Origin: Hyphomicrobiales bacterium
Lineage (GTDB): Bacteria; Pseudomonadota; Alphaproteobacteria; Rhizobiales; Rhizobiaceae
DNA length: 64,000 bases
Reading direction: 5' to 3'
Assembly: GCA_900467185.1 (NCBI GenBank)
Contig: UBPA01000021.1
Coordinates: 161,548-225,547, forward strand
Part shown: positions 1 through 7,064 of the stretch, piece after piece
How the letters are laid out: the number at the start of each line of letters is the position of its first letter
How positions within the stretch are numbered: the stretch's first letter is position 1
Translations under genes and position numbers: made by a program
Notes under the pieces: model-generated
The model's input: only the letters and a program-made list of their open reading frames with translations
Told to the model about the DNA's origin: nothing
The model's database searches: none

Positions 1-106
1 CAATCCAGGCGCTAAACGCGACGCTGTCCTTAAAGCCATGGCAGGCCATGTGCTCGCGGAAGGCCAAGTGGTCGGCACGTTCGAACGCAAGATCGCAGGT
101 CAGTGA
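1..106 (+). CDS. C-terminal end of an unidentified protein (partial)
   Basis: The frame beginning at base 2 is open to a TGA at 104-106 and encodes the last 34 residues of a protein that starts outside the window. It ends in a short basic, Val/Gly-rich tail (VVGTFERKIAGQ). I do not recognise the family. The stop lies one base before the ATG of the dehydrogenase at 108, so the two genes are probably co-transcribed and translationally coupled. Confidence 0.5.
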   Translation, partial: NPGAKRDAVLKAMAGHVLAEGQVVGTFERKIAGQ

Positions 107-107
107 G

Positions 108-1103
108 ATGTCCAAGACACGCTTCTTCCATCTCACCCGTCGATCGGTGCTCGCTGCAACGTCGACGACGCTTGCCGCATCGGCTTTTCCTTCGTTCTCT
201 CAGGCAACATCGAAAGATATGTCCAGCATGCAAGACCCCACAACGAAGTATCCTAAGCCGCCGTTTCAGGAGCAGAAACAGCCATTTCCAGGCTTGGCAC
301 GCAAGATGACGCCGAAACCGGATCACGGCGAGACGTCCTACAAAGGATCCGGCCGATTGAAAGGCCGCAAGGCTCTCATCACGGGCGGTGATTCCGGATT
401 GGGCCGGGCAGCAGCTATCGCCTACGCCCGCGAGGGAGCCGATGTGGCCATCAACTACCTGCCTGATGAGGAGCCGGATGCGCGAGAAGTAATCGCGTTG
501 ATAGAGAAGGAAGGACGCAAAGGCGTCGCATTGCCGGGCGATCTGCGCGACGAGGCGTTCTGCGAGAAACTGATCGATGATGCTGCAAAGGCATTGGGGG
601 GTCTCGACATTCTCGTCAACAATGCAGGTCGCCAACAGCAGGCGGCTTCCATCTCCGAGATCACCACCGAAGCCTTCGACGCAACGATGAAGACCAATAT
701 CTACGCTATGTTCTGGCTGACGAAAGCTGCGCTGAAGCATCTTCAGCCGGGCTCTTCCATTATCCAGACGACGTCGGAGCAAGCCTACGATCCCTCCGAG
801 AACTTGGTCGATTACGCGATCACAAAGGCGGCCGGCATGAATTTTACCAAGTCCATGGCCAAACAACTCGGGCCCAAGGGCATTCGCGTCAACGGTGTTG
901 CGCCAGGTCCAATCTGGACCCCGCTCCAGGTGAGCGGCGGCGCCACGATGGAGAAGCTGGTGATATTCGGCGGCGATACGCCAATGGGTCGACCTGGGCA
1001 GCCGGCCGAACTGGCCTCCATCTACGTACAACTGGCGGACAACGGCGCCAGTTTCTCTACAGGTCAGGTCTATGGCGCGGCGGGTGGTGGCGGCCAGCCC
1101 TGA
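108..1103 (+). CDS. Short-chain dehydrogenase/reductase with N-terminal Tat-like signal (YghA type)
   Basis: NAD(P)-dependent short-chain dehydrogenase of 331 residues, of the general-stress / YghA-like subgroup that carries an N-terminal extension. The cofactor motif TGGDSGLG is at residues 92-99, NNAG at 171-174, the catalytic Ser near 223, and YAITK (catalytic Tyr and Lys) at 236-240. Residues 1-32 hold twin arginines followed by a hydrophobic stretch (TRRSVLAATS), which looks like a Tat export signal. A longer frame starts at 48, but the ATG at 108 fits the signal and sits one base after the upstream stop. The substrate cannot be read; members of this group are usually aldehyde or alcohol reductases induced by stress. 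Confidence 0.9.
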   Translation: MSKTRFFHLTRRSVLAATSTTLAASAFPSFSQATSKDMSSMQDPTTKYPKPPFQEQKQPFPGLARKMTPKPDHGETSYKGSGRLKGRKALITGGDSGLGRAAAIAYAREGADVAINYLPDEEPDAREVIALIEKEGRKGVALPGDLRDEAFCEKLIDDAAKALGGLDILVNNAGRQQQAASISEITTEAFDATMKTNIYAMFWLTKAALKHLQPGSSIIQTTSEQAYDPSENLVDYAITKAAGMNFTKSMAKQLGPKGIRVNGVAPGPIWTPLQVSGGATMEKLVIFGGDTPMGRPGQPAELASIYVQLADNGASFSTGQVYGAAGGGGQP

Positions 1104-1249
1104 TCAGATAGAGGAGCATGTACAGCTCGCCTGTGATACACGGTAACTTTATGTCGCCAAGCGAGAGATATCAAAGGCGAGCCCTCGGTGAAAGCCATCT
1201 TGTCGAGGTGAAGCGAGCGTTGGCCGTCTCAGGGTCGGTGGTCTCAACC

Positions 1250-1625
1250 CCCAGGTAACGGTCGCCGTGAGTGCGATCGCGCGCACGGAGTGCCGATGTT
1301 GCGGTCGAAGCGGGTTGCGACACGATACAGGCCTTGAGGCGACAGAGCATCAGATCGGCAACACTGCGGTATTGTACCGTTCTTGCGCGCAGGGCGATGG
1401 CTCGGGTGTCAGGCTTGTCGCACCACTCGCGCAGAGCCTCGCTGTCGTAATCTTTTCAGGCAACGCGTTCTGAAGCGGGTAACAGAACGTCGATGCAGCG
1501 CATTGCAACGGTGCAATCATTAGCGTTCCGCGCGTCAGGAGTCAGGAGCAGTACGCGAGGGTAGCTTTTGATGTCGCGGACTGCGTGAACCTTCGTATTA
1601 TGTCGACCTCTGAAGCGTTTCTCTC
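1250..1625 (-). pseudogene. Decayed IS5-family (IS427-like) transposase, C-terminal half
   Basis: Read on the minus strand from about 1610 downward, the sequence gives RGRHNTKVHAV, then PRVLLLTP, then an in-frame stop inside a motif that ends KDYDSEALREW, then CRLK, and after a frameshift RVATRFDRNI. This order (RGG-TKIHA, LLTPG, ADKGYDS, RLKDWRRVATRFD) is characteristic of IS5-family transposases. The stop codon and frameshift show that it is dead. Only the C-terminal half is here; an N-terminal half of similar type lies at 3925-4220 on the same strand. Confidence 0.7.
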
Positions 1626-1629
1626 ACTG

Positions 1630-2110
1630 ATTGAATCGAATCGCTGTAAAAAATCAGTTTCCAACTAATTCCCGCTCTCTGCCGATGCAGGTCGGCAGAT
1701 GTGTTGAGAGTCCTTTCCGTCGAGCTTCGCATACCTGTCCTTGCCGCTGTGAGCGGCGGCGCATCTCATCGAGAGCTGCCGTGCGTTTCGGGTGAGCGCA
1801 GGCAACGTGGGCCATTGGTATCACTCCCAAATCCGGCGGGTCGATGTTCGACCCGGTCCACTCGTCGGCGACAGCTATGCCCACAAGACAGAAGCGCATG
1901 TCGATCTCATAACGTGGCTCGGGGAGCACCGGCACGGCACCCTTTTCCAGCTTCCCAGAGCCTTCATTGACCAAAGCATTTCCGTCAGCAAGTCGGCGCT
2001 ACGACTTTCCGCCACCTTGCGGCGTCCTGACTGTCTGGCGAACGCCCTTCCGGCACTCATCACACGAAGATGTGTCTCACGCGGTCACAAAGGCCTCTAA
2101 CCGCGAAAAC
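1630..2110. other. No gene recognised
   Basis: About 480 bases with only overlapping short frames on both strands, none with a convincing ribosome site or family resemblance. Given the IS5 remnant to the left, this is probably insertion-sequence debris. Confidence 0.4.
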
Positions 2111-2114
2111 GCAA

Positions 2115-2148
2115 AATGGCCACCAGGCGTTTGCGCCGGGTGGCCATT
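2115..2148 (-). terminator. Rho-independent terminator of the small secreted protein gene
   Basis: A perfect 10-base stem, AATGGCCACC (2115-2124) with GGTGGCCATT (2139-2148), extended inside by GGCG/CGCC. On the minus strand it is followed by TTTTGCGTTTT. It lies 24 bases after the stop codon of the minus-strand gene at 2172-2513. Confidence 0.8.
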
Positions 2149-2171
2149 CCAAGTCTATCTTGTCAGACGAC

Positions 2172-2513
2172 TTAGTTTGCCGGGCAGTTTGCACCCGTCG
2201 AAGTAGAACCCGACGTTGCGGCACAAGGCTGGTCGCCCGTCATCGGAGCTGTCTTTGCTGGTGGGGCCATTGTGGTCCCAGAGGTGCCCGCTGCAGCCGA
2301 ACCTGACATGGAACCGCCCGTGCTGCTGCCGTCGCTTGTGGAAGGCTGGTCGCCGGTCATCGGTGCTGCACCGCTTGCGGAATTCGCAGCGCCGCCAGTC
2401 GCGCCGACGGCATCGGAACCCGACAGATTGCTCGAGCCGCCACCAGTCTGGGCGACAGCCGTGCCTGCAAGGCTGAGAGCTACAAAGGCGGCGGTCAGAT
2501 AGGTCTTTACCAT
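2172..2513 (-). CDS. Small secreted Ser/Gly/Thr-rich protein of unknown function
   Basis: A 113-residue protein. Residues 1-22 form a clear Sec signal peptide (basic start, hydrophobic core, cleavage after AVA). The mature part is low complexity, made of Ser, Gly, Ala, Thr and Pro, with the block APMTGDQP near the middle and a closely similar TAPMTGDQP near the C-terminus; two cysteines lie close to the end. The ATG at 2513 is preceded by AGGAGATGAGAAA; an in-frame start at 2573 would mask the signal peptide. A terminator follows the gene and an EcfG-like promoter precedes it, so it is probably a single-gene, stress-induced unit. Proteins of this look are common in Rhizobiaceae, but I know of no assigned function. 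Confidence 0.75.
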   Translation of the reverse strand: MVKTYLTAAFVALSLAGTAVAQTGGGSSNLSGSDAVGATGGAANSASGAAPMTGDQPSTSDGSSTGGSMSGSAAAGTSGTTMAPPAKTAPMTGDQPCAATSGSTSTGANCPAN

Positions 2514-2566
2514 TTTCTCATCTCCTGATTTCCCGCCAGCTATTTTGCCAGCGTTCAGGTCTGAAG

Positions 2567-2591
2567 AACCCATCGGAGGAGAAGGTGTTCC
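2567..2591 (-). promoter_or_regulatory. Candidate EcfG (RpoE2) general-stress promoter
   Basis: On the minus strand, GGAAC (2587-2591) is followed after exactly 16 bases by GGTT (2567-2570), close to the alphaproteobacterial EcfG consensus GGAAC-N16-CGTT. It lies 54 bases upstream of the ATG at 2513 and points the right way. Confidence 0.5.
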
Positions 2592-2826
2592 TTCCCACGC
2601 TTGAATTGAAGGCGGTATTCACAAAGGGTCCGAAACCGGACGGTCGAATGTGTCGCGGGAACAAACGAGGATAACGAAACCCACTTAAAGACAAAGAGTT
2701 AGGCGCAGGTTGCATATATGAGAATTGACATCATGCCGCGCATAATCATGTGCCGACGCTGCAAAACCCAAAGACGGCGGGTGAAAGCTCCGTCGAGAGG
2801 AGCGGCACAAAGGGTGGACTTACATT

Positions 2827-2990
2827 TTACCGCATTTGGTCCAGCAGGCGCTCGCATTCCAGGAGTTCGTACAGCACTTTCTGGAGCAGTGCCCGATCCT
2901 CCTTGTTGATGAACGTCTTGCCGAAGGAGACCTCCGGCATATCGTCGCTGCTTGCACCGAACGAGAAAAAGTAGCGGCTGATGGAAGTTT
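2827..2990 (-). other. Unidentified open fragment, probably a gene remnant
   Basis: The minus strand from about 2990 to a TAA at 2827 is open for some 55 codons and reads like real protein (SISRYFFSFGASSDDMPEV, then ALLQKVLYELLECERLL). There is no start codon at its head, and the reading frame appears to continue from another frame upstream, so it looks like the C-terminal end of a broken gene lying beside an IS66 remnant. I do not recognise the family. Confidence 0.35.
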
Positions 2991-3030
2991 TGCCCGGTCG
3001 ACAATCTGATGTTCGTTCGGCGTTCCGATC

Positions 3031-3695
3031 TTAGGATGCTGCGGCGACGCCAGCAGCGCATCGTGACAACCGCAGCGGATGTCGCCTGGTGCGCGGCGAC
3101 ACGGGCGTCAAGTCTCTGGCCACAGGCCGCTTCTTCCACCTGCAGAGCTTCGCCGTCGCGTTGGCGATCTCGGAGCTGTCCAAGGCGTAGGGCTCGTGGA
3201 ACTTGTGCCTGCTGTAGGACCAACAGCCGGCCAGTATCACGCCGTCATTGCCGCGGTCAGATCTGGCAAGCTTGTCATAGGCACAAATGGCCGTCCACCT
3301 GCACGATATCGCGATAGGCACTGAGATGCCGGGCGACACAATCGCCAGCGCGGCAGTCTTCAAAGCGACTGGCAACCATCGGTAGGCTACTGCCGCCGAA
3401 AATACGCTCACCTTTCTTGATCTCGGTGAGGTTGCAGTCGGCCAGGATATCAAGTTTCACGCCGAGCTTGCCCCCGATTGGGCCATAAGCCTGCGGTCAA
3501 GCTCGACCTTGTCACGTGCAGAGATGGCCTCCTGCCGATAGAGCGGAAGGCCATCGGCATACTTCGGGTAACCATGACGCGGAACGTCGCCGGCATGACG
3601 TCCAGTTGCTCCGATACATCTCCTTCGATCACCACGACGACACGTTCCAGGTGAGGTTGACAAGCCCTAGCGCGGTCAGGGTGGATGTTTGCCAT
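3031..3695 (-). pseudogene. Decayed IS66-family transposase (TnpC)
   Basis: Across three minus-strand frames the fragments follow the order of an IS66 TnpC protein: GDVSEQLDVMPATFRVMVTR, KYADGLPLYRQ, then YRDIVQVDGH, KLARSDRGNDGV, LAGCWSYSRHKF and DARVAAHQATSAAVV. The frames change several times and the middle of the protein is missing. A second, better preserved C-terminal piece of the same family lies at 19225-19840 on the plus strand. Confidence 0.75.
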
Positions 3696-3924
3696 CGGTA
3701 TGGGCGCTGCCCTTGTTCACCTCGGCTCGAAATACCGCGATTCCGGTCTCGATCCAGGTCGCAGACCTGAAAGCCAGAAACGGCGATGCTTGTCGATCTC
3801 ATGAGGGTTTCAGGCGGTGGACGCACAGAGCGCCCGACGTTGCTATGATCTTGCTTGAGACGTATGCCGACATCGACGGACTCAATACGGATATCGATAT
3901 GCCGGATCTATAGACGGTCGGGAA

Positions 3925-4220
3925 CTAGTCCGTCGTGCTCGCGGTATCTAACCACACATCGTCATATACCGGTTATCGCGATCGACCGTCGGCTTCTGAA
4001 AGGCTTCTTCCCAGATGCCAGTATCCGACCGATGGCTAAAACGCTTACGCACTGTCTCCTGCTCGCCATAGCGTCCCGGCAGATCGCGCCAATGTGCCCC
4101 GGAGCGTAAAACTAGAGACGATCATTGATAAACAAGCGGTTGTCCGACCCAGTGCGCCCCGGATCCCTCATCTTGCCTTGCAACAAGGACGCAATCCCGG
4201 TCCACTGCCAATGGCGCAGT
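3925..4220 (-). pseudogene. Decayed IS5-family transposase, N-terminal half
   Basis: The minus strand reads QWTGIASLLQGK, DPGRTGSDNRLFIND, then a stop codon, APGHIG, a frameshift, and DLPGRYGEQETVRKRFS ... TGIWEEAF. This matches the N-terminal order of IS5-family transposases ([54 protein letters not shown]). It is disabled by a nonsense codon and a frameshift. It may once have been joined to the C-terminal half at 1250-1625, with about 2.3 kb inserted between them. Confidence 0.65.
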
Positions 4221-4352
4221 TTATATTGCTTCGCGGCCAGTACTCGCCTCCGTAAATCATCACGGAATCTTACGAACCAGCGATCAACCGGTTTGGGGAA
4301 CCCGAATGTCGATCCGTCTTAGAAATGCAGCCGGTAGTGCGAGCAGCAGGCG

Positions 4353-5036
4353 TTATACAAGTTGCAGTTTTCTGAAGCCGTCTGCAGTTACTCGTGTCTC
4401 GCGCCAGACATCCTGCACCGCCTGGATAGCCGTATCCGGCTTAGATTCACCGATAAAAATGATGATGGGGCCCTGTTCCACCTGAAGGGGATCGTAGAAG
4501 TCGAGCAGGTGGGGATGGCGGGTCTGCACGAACTCGGGCATGACACCACCGTGTCGCAATAGGTGATCGACCACGACCTGGTCGCCATGAACGGAATTGG
4601 GTACCTCGCCACAGGACCCGGGTTGCATCCAGCGGTCGGGCTCAGCCTTGAATTTTTCGTAAACATGGCCGAGCTCGCTTCCTCGCCAGCGCATGAGCGC
4701 GGTGGAGAGGCGGCCTTTCAGAAAATAGTCTTCCATGGCGGCCATGCTGTCATCAACGAGAGCGCCCGCATCTCCGGTAAAGACCGTATCAAGATCACAA
4801 AGAATGGTAAGATCGTCGGCAAGATCGGTGCGGTAAGCCTCGAACTTCGACCACCATGCTGGCCAGCCATGGCGCAATGGCACAACATCGACCCCCGCCA
4901 CCTGAAGATCGAGGTCTGTAAGGCACACGACGCGGTCGAGGCCGGGGATCGACCGGCGCGCGCCGGCGTTCAACCGCTCGACCCAAGTTACGTCATAGCG
5001 GCCACCGCTTTTTAGAACCGTCGTCAGCGTGACCAT
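4353..5036 (-). CDS. GT-A-fold glycosyltransferase-like protein
   Basis: A 227-residue protein, last gene of the minus-strand glycosyltransferase operon. It starts as a short nucleotide-sugar-binding fold and has DLD at residues 81-83 (ILCDLDTVF), the metal-binding signature of GT-A enzymes that in this class reads 'CDLDT'. Further on there are conserved-looking GDQ and HPHLLDFY segments. The protein appears cytosolic, with no signal peptide or membrane segment. It ends five bases before the neighbouring gene starts to be read (5042), so it belongs to the operon. Donor and acceptor cannot be told from sequence. Confidence 0.65.
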   Translation of the reverse strand: MVTLTTVLKSGGRYDVTWVERLNAGARRSIPGLDRVVCLTDLDLQVAGVDVVPLRHGWPAWWSKFEAYRTDLADDLTILCDLDTVFTGDAGALVDDSMAAMEDYFLKGRLSTALMRWRGSELGHVYEKFKAEPDRWMQPGSCGEVPNSVHGDQVVVDHLLRHGGVMPEFVQTRHPHLLDFYDPLQVEQGPIIIFIGESKPDTAIQAVQDVWRETRVTADGFRKLQLV

Positions 5037-5041
5037 CTTGG

Positions 5042-6175
5042 CTATACCACCTTAAGAAGCGGCTGTTCGCTTACGCTGACACGCCGCCAAAGATCGTCAC
5101 AGAGCGTCTCAAGCCAGTTGGCCGCCGTGCGCGCAGCATCCGGATTATGCAAGGAGCGCAAGATAGCAGGGTCTATCGCCTCGGCGGCCTCCAGAAGTTG
5201 CTGCCATCCCCGATAGTCGCCCGGCCATGCAAACGCCGTAACCGCGGCACCCAAGGTGACCAGTGCCTCCGCTTTGCGGTGCTGTTCGGAAAAATAGCGC
5301 CATTCCGGCATGACGACGAACTTGGAACCTGCACGGGCGATCTCGTGGACCGTATTATCGCCAGCCGAGGCGACGACGATGTCGGCAGCGGCGATATAGT
5401 CTGTGACGTTTTCAACCCAACCAAGTTCGTGAAGATTGGCGAAATTGGTCTCATGGCCTTCCCGGTGGACGGGTCCGGCGACCAGCCACAGAGCGTCGGG
5501 TACGGCGCGCGCGGCAATCGTCAGCGGTGCAAGCGGCGTTCCGCTGCCGCCACCGCCTGTTAGCACCAAAATAATCTTGCTCTCTTCGGCAAGGCCGAGC
5601 TTTCCCCGAGCAGCCTGTCGCGTCGGTACCGCATCCCGTGTTGTGCAAAGTCCGCCGGTATAGATGGTCTTGGCACGGAGGGTCTGCGGATAATCGCTCT
5701 GCTCCAAACGAGCGTCAAACGGCGCGATCATGCCGACGCAGGCCTCATAGGAGCCGATATGCCCAACATCACTACGGTCGCCATGCATTCGGATCTGCAC
5801 TGTTGGCGTGCTCACGATGCGGCCGAGCATGCCGATTTCCGCGGAGACGTCGACGACGAACAGACCAACATCGCGGTCATCCAGATGATCGACGATGGTG
5901 CGCATCGTGCGGCGCATGGAAGGCAAGCCGAGCGGTACGCAATGCATCACCGATGGTGTGGGTTCGGCAAAAAGCCGCGGCGTCGGAACGGACTCGCCGA
6001 TCATGTTCGGCAGGGTGATGACCTCAATGCGCGGATCGGCCTTGGCAAAATGCTCAGGGCCCGCGGTCAGCACCGAAACGGGGCGATCCTTGCTGAAGTG
6101 CTCTGCCATCGCCATCGTGCGATTGGCATGGCCGCGGCCCTGATGATGGACGAAGAAGGCGATCGGTTTTTTCAT
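5042..6175 (-). CDS. GT28/MurG-like glycosyltransferase
   Basis: A 377-residue GT-B-fold enzyme. The N-terminus has the glycine/histidine loop of MurG-like transferases (HHQGRGHANRT, residues 10-20). The C-terminal half has a Gly-rich nucleotide-contact loop (LTGGGGSG) and the typical ASAGDNTVHEIARAG followed by VMPEWRYFSEQ, where UDP-sugar binds in this family. The frame is open further upstream (to 6268), but that would overlap the preceding gene; the ATG at 6175 places MKKPIAFF directly at the first beta strand. It lies 13 bases after the stop of the GT2 gene. It probably adds a sugar to a glycan or lipid intermediate on the cytoplasmic side; the actual product is unknown. Confidence 0.7.
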   Translation of the reverse strand: MKKPIAFFVHHQGRGHANRTMAMAEHFSKDRPVSVLTAGPEHFAKADPRIEVITLPNMIGESVPTPRLFAEPTPSVMHCVPLGLPSMRRTMRTIVDHLDDRDVGLFVVDVSAEIGMLGRIVSTPTVQIRMHGDRSDVGHIGSYEACVGMIAPFDARLEQSDYPQTLRAKTIYTGGLCTTRDAVPTRQAARGKLGLAEESKIILVLTGGGGSGTPLAPLTIAARAVPDALWLVAGPVHREGHETNFANLHELGWVENVTDYIAAADIVVASAGDNTVHEIARAGSKFVVMPEWRYFSEQHRKAEALVTLGAAVTAFAWPGDYRGWQQLLEAAEAIDPAILRSLHNPDAARTAANWLETLCDDLWRRVSVSEQPLLKVV

Positions 6176-6188
6176 GAATCGGGTCCCG

Positions 6189-7064
6189 TTAGGAAAAGAG
6201 AATGTGCTCTGGCTGGCGTGCGGCGGCTGTTTCACGGCCATCCGGGCGGCGAAGCTCGCGGATTTCATATGCCACGCTCGTCCATTCGATCAGCCCGCAC
6301 GCCGCGAACTGTCCCAGCCAGTAGTCCATGCACCAGATGCCGTGTTTTGCATGGTACAGGCGCGCATTGCGCAGGATATCATCGAAGTGCTGGAGCGGCG
6401 GAATATAAACGGTGTGGTGCTGGTGGTAGGCGCGCGCGCCGCCGACCCGGTAGGTCGACAACTTGGCTTGCGACGCTCTGCGTGCAAAGTCCGTTTCTTC
6501 AGCGCCATAGCCGTAGAAGGCCTCGTCCATTCCACCAAGCGACATCCAGGTTGCCCTGCGCAATGCGAACGAGAGGCCCCAGAGTTGCCCTGAATCTGGC
6601 TCTTCGACAACGCCGATATCGGGGAATAGGGGCTTCGAGGGGTGAACCAAGCCATGTTTTTCGAGCATGGCAAGGTTACCTGTGTAAGTCGGCATGCCGC
6701 CCGGGAGATAGTGGACTTCGCCAAGCATGATGCCGTCGTGCTGGGTTAGCGCCTCGGCGTAAGCCTCGACGGTGGTGGGCGAGGGTATGCAGTCGACATC
6801 GAGGAAGATGAGATAGGTGCCAGAAGCGGCTTCCGCCGCGCGGTTACGAGCGGCAGCAAGCGGCATGTCAACGCCCTCGACAAAGACATGACGAACCGGG
6901 AAGGGTAGGACAGGCAGCGCTTCAGCCTTCTCGGCTTGCATCCAGGCGATCACAAGCTCGCAGGGCGGTATGCTTTGCTGCGACAAACCCGTCATCAAAG
7001 CCCGGAGGTGATCGGCCCTTCCACGCACGATGGTCAGAACGCTCGCTAAGACCTCTGCCGTCAT
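6189..7064 (-). CDS. Family 2 glycosyltransferase with galactosyltransferase-type C-terminal motif
   Basis: A 291-residue GT-A enzyme. It has the N-terminal beta strand (VLTIVRGR), the DxD motif LDVD at residues 88-91, and near residues 178-193 the block GGMDEAFYGYGAEETDF, which is the C-terminal acceptor/catalytic motif seen in family 7-like and chondroitin-polymerase-like GT2 enzymes. No membrane segment is visible. Its start overlaps the end of the upstream gene by four bases (ATGA type), showing translational coupling with the fused synthase/phosphatase. Confidence 0.75.
   Translation of the reverse strand: MTAEVLASVLTIVRGRADHLRALMTGLSQQSIPPCELVIAWMQAEKAEALPVLPFPVRHVFVEGVDMPLAAARNRAAEAASGTYLIFLDVDCIPSPTTVEAYAEALTQHDGIMLGEVHYLPGGMPTYTGNLAMLEKHGLVHPSKPLFPDIGVVEEPDSGQLWGLSFALRRATWMSLGGMDEAFYGYGAEETDFARRASQAKLSTYRVGGARAYHQHHTVYIPPLQHFDDILRNARLYHAKHGIWCMDYWLGQFAACGLIEWTSVAYEIRELRRPDGRETAAARQPEHILFS

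Noticed and set aside
30..1031. Long open frame on the minus strand opposite the dehydrogenase
   Set aside because: Its translation is a shadow of the clear dehydrogenase frame, rich in Arg, Cys and Leu, with no motif.
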